Shown piece after piece: positions 5,622-6,389 of a stretch of DNA of 6,389 nucleotides. The DNA lies in NCBI GenBank assembly GCA_003164305.1, contig PLSZ01000187.1, forward strand, positions 1 through 6,389, read 5' to 3'. The first letter of the stretch is position 1, and every line of letters begins with the position of its first letter. The DNA comes from Acetobacteraceae bacterium. GTDB taxonomy: Bacteria; Pseudomonadota; Alphaproteobacteria; Acetobacterales; Acetobacteraceae. A program made the position numbers and the translations under genes. The notes below the pieces were generated by a model, which made no database searches, was not told the DNA's origin, and was given only the letters and a program-made list of their open reading frames with translations.

Positions 5622-6389
5622 CACGCGGCCACTTTCTGCTTCGCGGCCCATGCGCGCGCTGCCTCCCGCACCCAGGCGCCGTCCTCGTGCGCCTGGCGCC
5701 GCGCGGCCAGTCGCTCCCGGTTGCACGGCCCGTCGCCCGCCAGAACGCGGCGGAATTCGTCCCAGTCGATCTCACCGAACACCCAGTGCCCGCCGTCGAA
5801 TCGCAGCGCCGGGTCGGGAAAGGTCAGGCCCAGATGCAATCCTTGCGGCACCGTGGCATCGACGAACTTTTGCCGGAGCGCGTCGTTGGTGAAGCGTTTG
5901 ATCTTCCAGCGCATCGAGGTGTCGGAGTGTTGCGATTGCGTATCCGGTGGCCCGAACATCATCAGGCACGGCCACCACCAGCGGTTCAGCGCGTCCTGCG
6001 CCATCGATTTTTGCTCCGCCGTGCCGCGGCACAGCGTCAGCATGATCTCGTAACCCTGCCGCTGGTGGAACGATTCTTCCTTGCAAATCCGGATCATCGC
6101 CCGCGCGTACGGCCCGTACGAGCACCGGCACAGCGGGATCTGGTTCATGATCGCCGCGCCATCGACCAACCAGCCGATCGTGCCGATATCGGCCCATGAC
6201 AAGGTCGGATAATTGAAGATGGATGAGTACTTCGCCCGCCCGCTCAGCAGTTGCTCGACCAGTTCCTCTCGCGACTGGCCCAGAGTTTCCGCGGCGGCGT
6301 AAAGATACAGCCCGTGTCCGCCCTCGTCCTGCACCTTCGCCAGCAACGCCGCCTTGCGCCGCAACGACGGCGCGCGGGTGATCCAGTTG
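5621..6389 (-). CDS. paaA: 1,2-phenylacetyl-CoA epoxidase catalytic subunit PaaA, partial (N-terminus outside the window)
   Basis: This is the C-terminal part, about 255 residues, of the diiron oxygenase subunit that inserts one oxygen atom into the aromatic ring of phenylacetyl-CoA. The frame runs off the right edge; the first visible residues, [13 protein letters not shown], are internal to PaaA, so a TTG at 6364 is not a start. Family length is about 310-330 residues, so roughly 55-75 residues are missing. Two iron-binding patterns are visible: DEGGH (Glu codon at 6323-6325, His at 6314-6316) and EESFH (second Glu at 6074-6076, His at 6065-6067), followed by QRQGYEIM. Also typical are [26 protein letters not shown] and the C-terminal [21 protein letters not shown]. 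The stop shares one base with the paaB start. Any operon promoter or regulator gene lies beyond the right edge. Confidence 0.95.
   Translation of the reverse strand, partial: NWITRAPSLRRKAALLAKVQDEGGHGLYLYAAAETLGQSREELVEQLLSGRAKYSSIFNYPTLSWADIGTIGWLVDGAAIMNQIPLCRCSYGPYARAMIRICKEESFHQRQGYEIMLTLCRGTAEQKSMAQDALNRWWWPCLMMFGPPDTQSQHSDTSMRWKIKRFTNDALRQKFVDATVPQGLHLGLTFPDPALRFDGGHWVFGEIDWDEFRRVLAGDGPCNRERLAARRQAHEDGAWVREAARAWAAKQKVAA

Noticed and set aside
4374..6053. A 559-codon open frame on the plus strand, antisense to the propeller, paaB and paaA
   Set aside because: It runs opposite three well-supported genes and shows no recognisable domain. Long antisense frames are expected in G+C-rich coding DNA.

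Overview
The window is G+C-rich (roughly two thirds by eye), densely coded and has short intergenic gaps, which fits a proteobacterial chromosome. The phenylacetate genes and the substrate-binding protein look most like alphaproteobacterial (possibly Acetobacteraceae-type) versions. That placement is from memory and is low confidence. There are no rRNA or tRNA genes, CRISPR arrays, transposases or integrases.

Left part, plus strand (1-2882): an NMT1/SsuA-type substrate-binding protein gene without a secretion signal (40-954); then, after a 75-base gap, a very-short-patch-repair endonuclease gene (vsr, 1030-1467) translationally coupled to a DNA cytosine-5 methyltransferase gene (1464-2882). 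The Vsr/methyltransferase pair is the usual arrangement in which the nicking enzyme repairs T:G mismatches made when 5-methylcytosine deaminates. No restriction endonuclease lies beside it. A good -10 box 6 bases before the vsr start suggests a leaderless transcript.

Right part, minus strand (2897-6389, reading leftward): a phenylacetyl-CoA 1,2-epoxidase operon, paaA (5' end outside the window), paaB, a secreted seven-bladed beta-propeller gene, paaC and paaD. PaaA is the diiron oxygenase subunit, PaaC its structural partner, PaaB the bridging subunit, and PaaD a maturation-type protein. Two things are unusual. A 386-residue exported YVTN-type propeller sits between paaB and paaC, and the reductase gene paaE that normally follows paaD is missing. 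The operon instead meets the methyltransferase gene tail to tail across 14 bases.

No clearly new multi-gene system is visible. The most interesting points are the propeller embedded in the paa operon, the orphan Vsr/methyltransferase pair at the place where paaE would be expected, the substituted active-site position in Vsr, and the predicted leaderless promoter.
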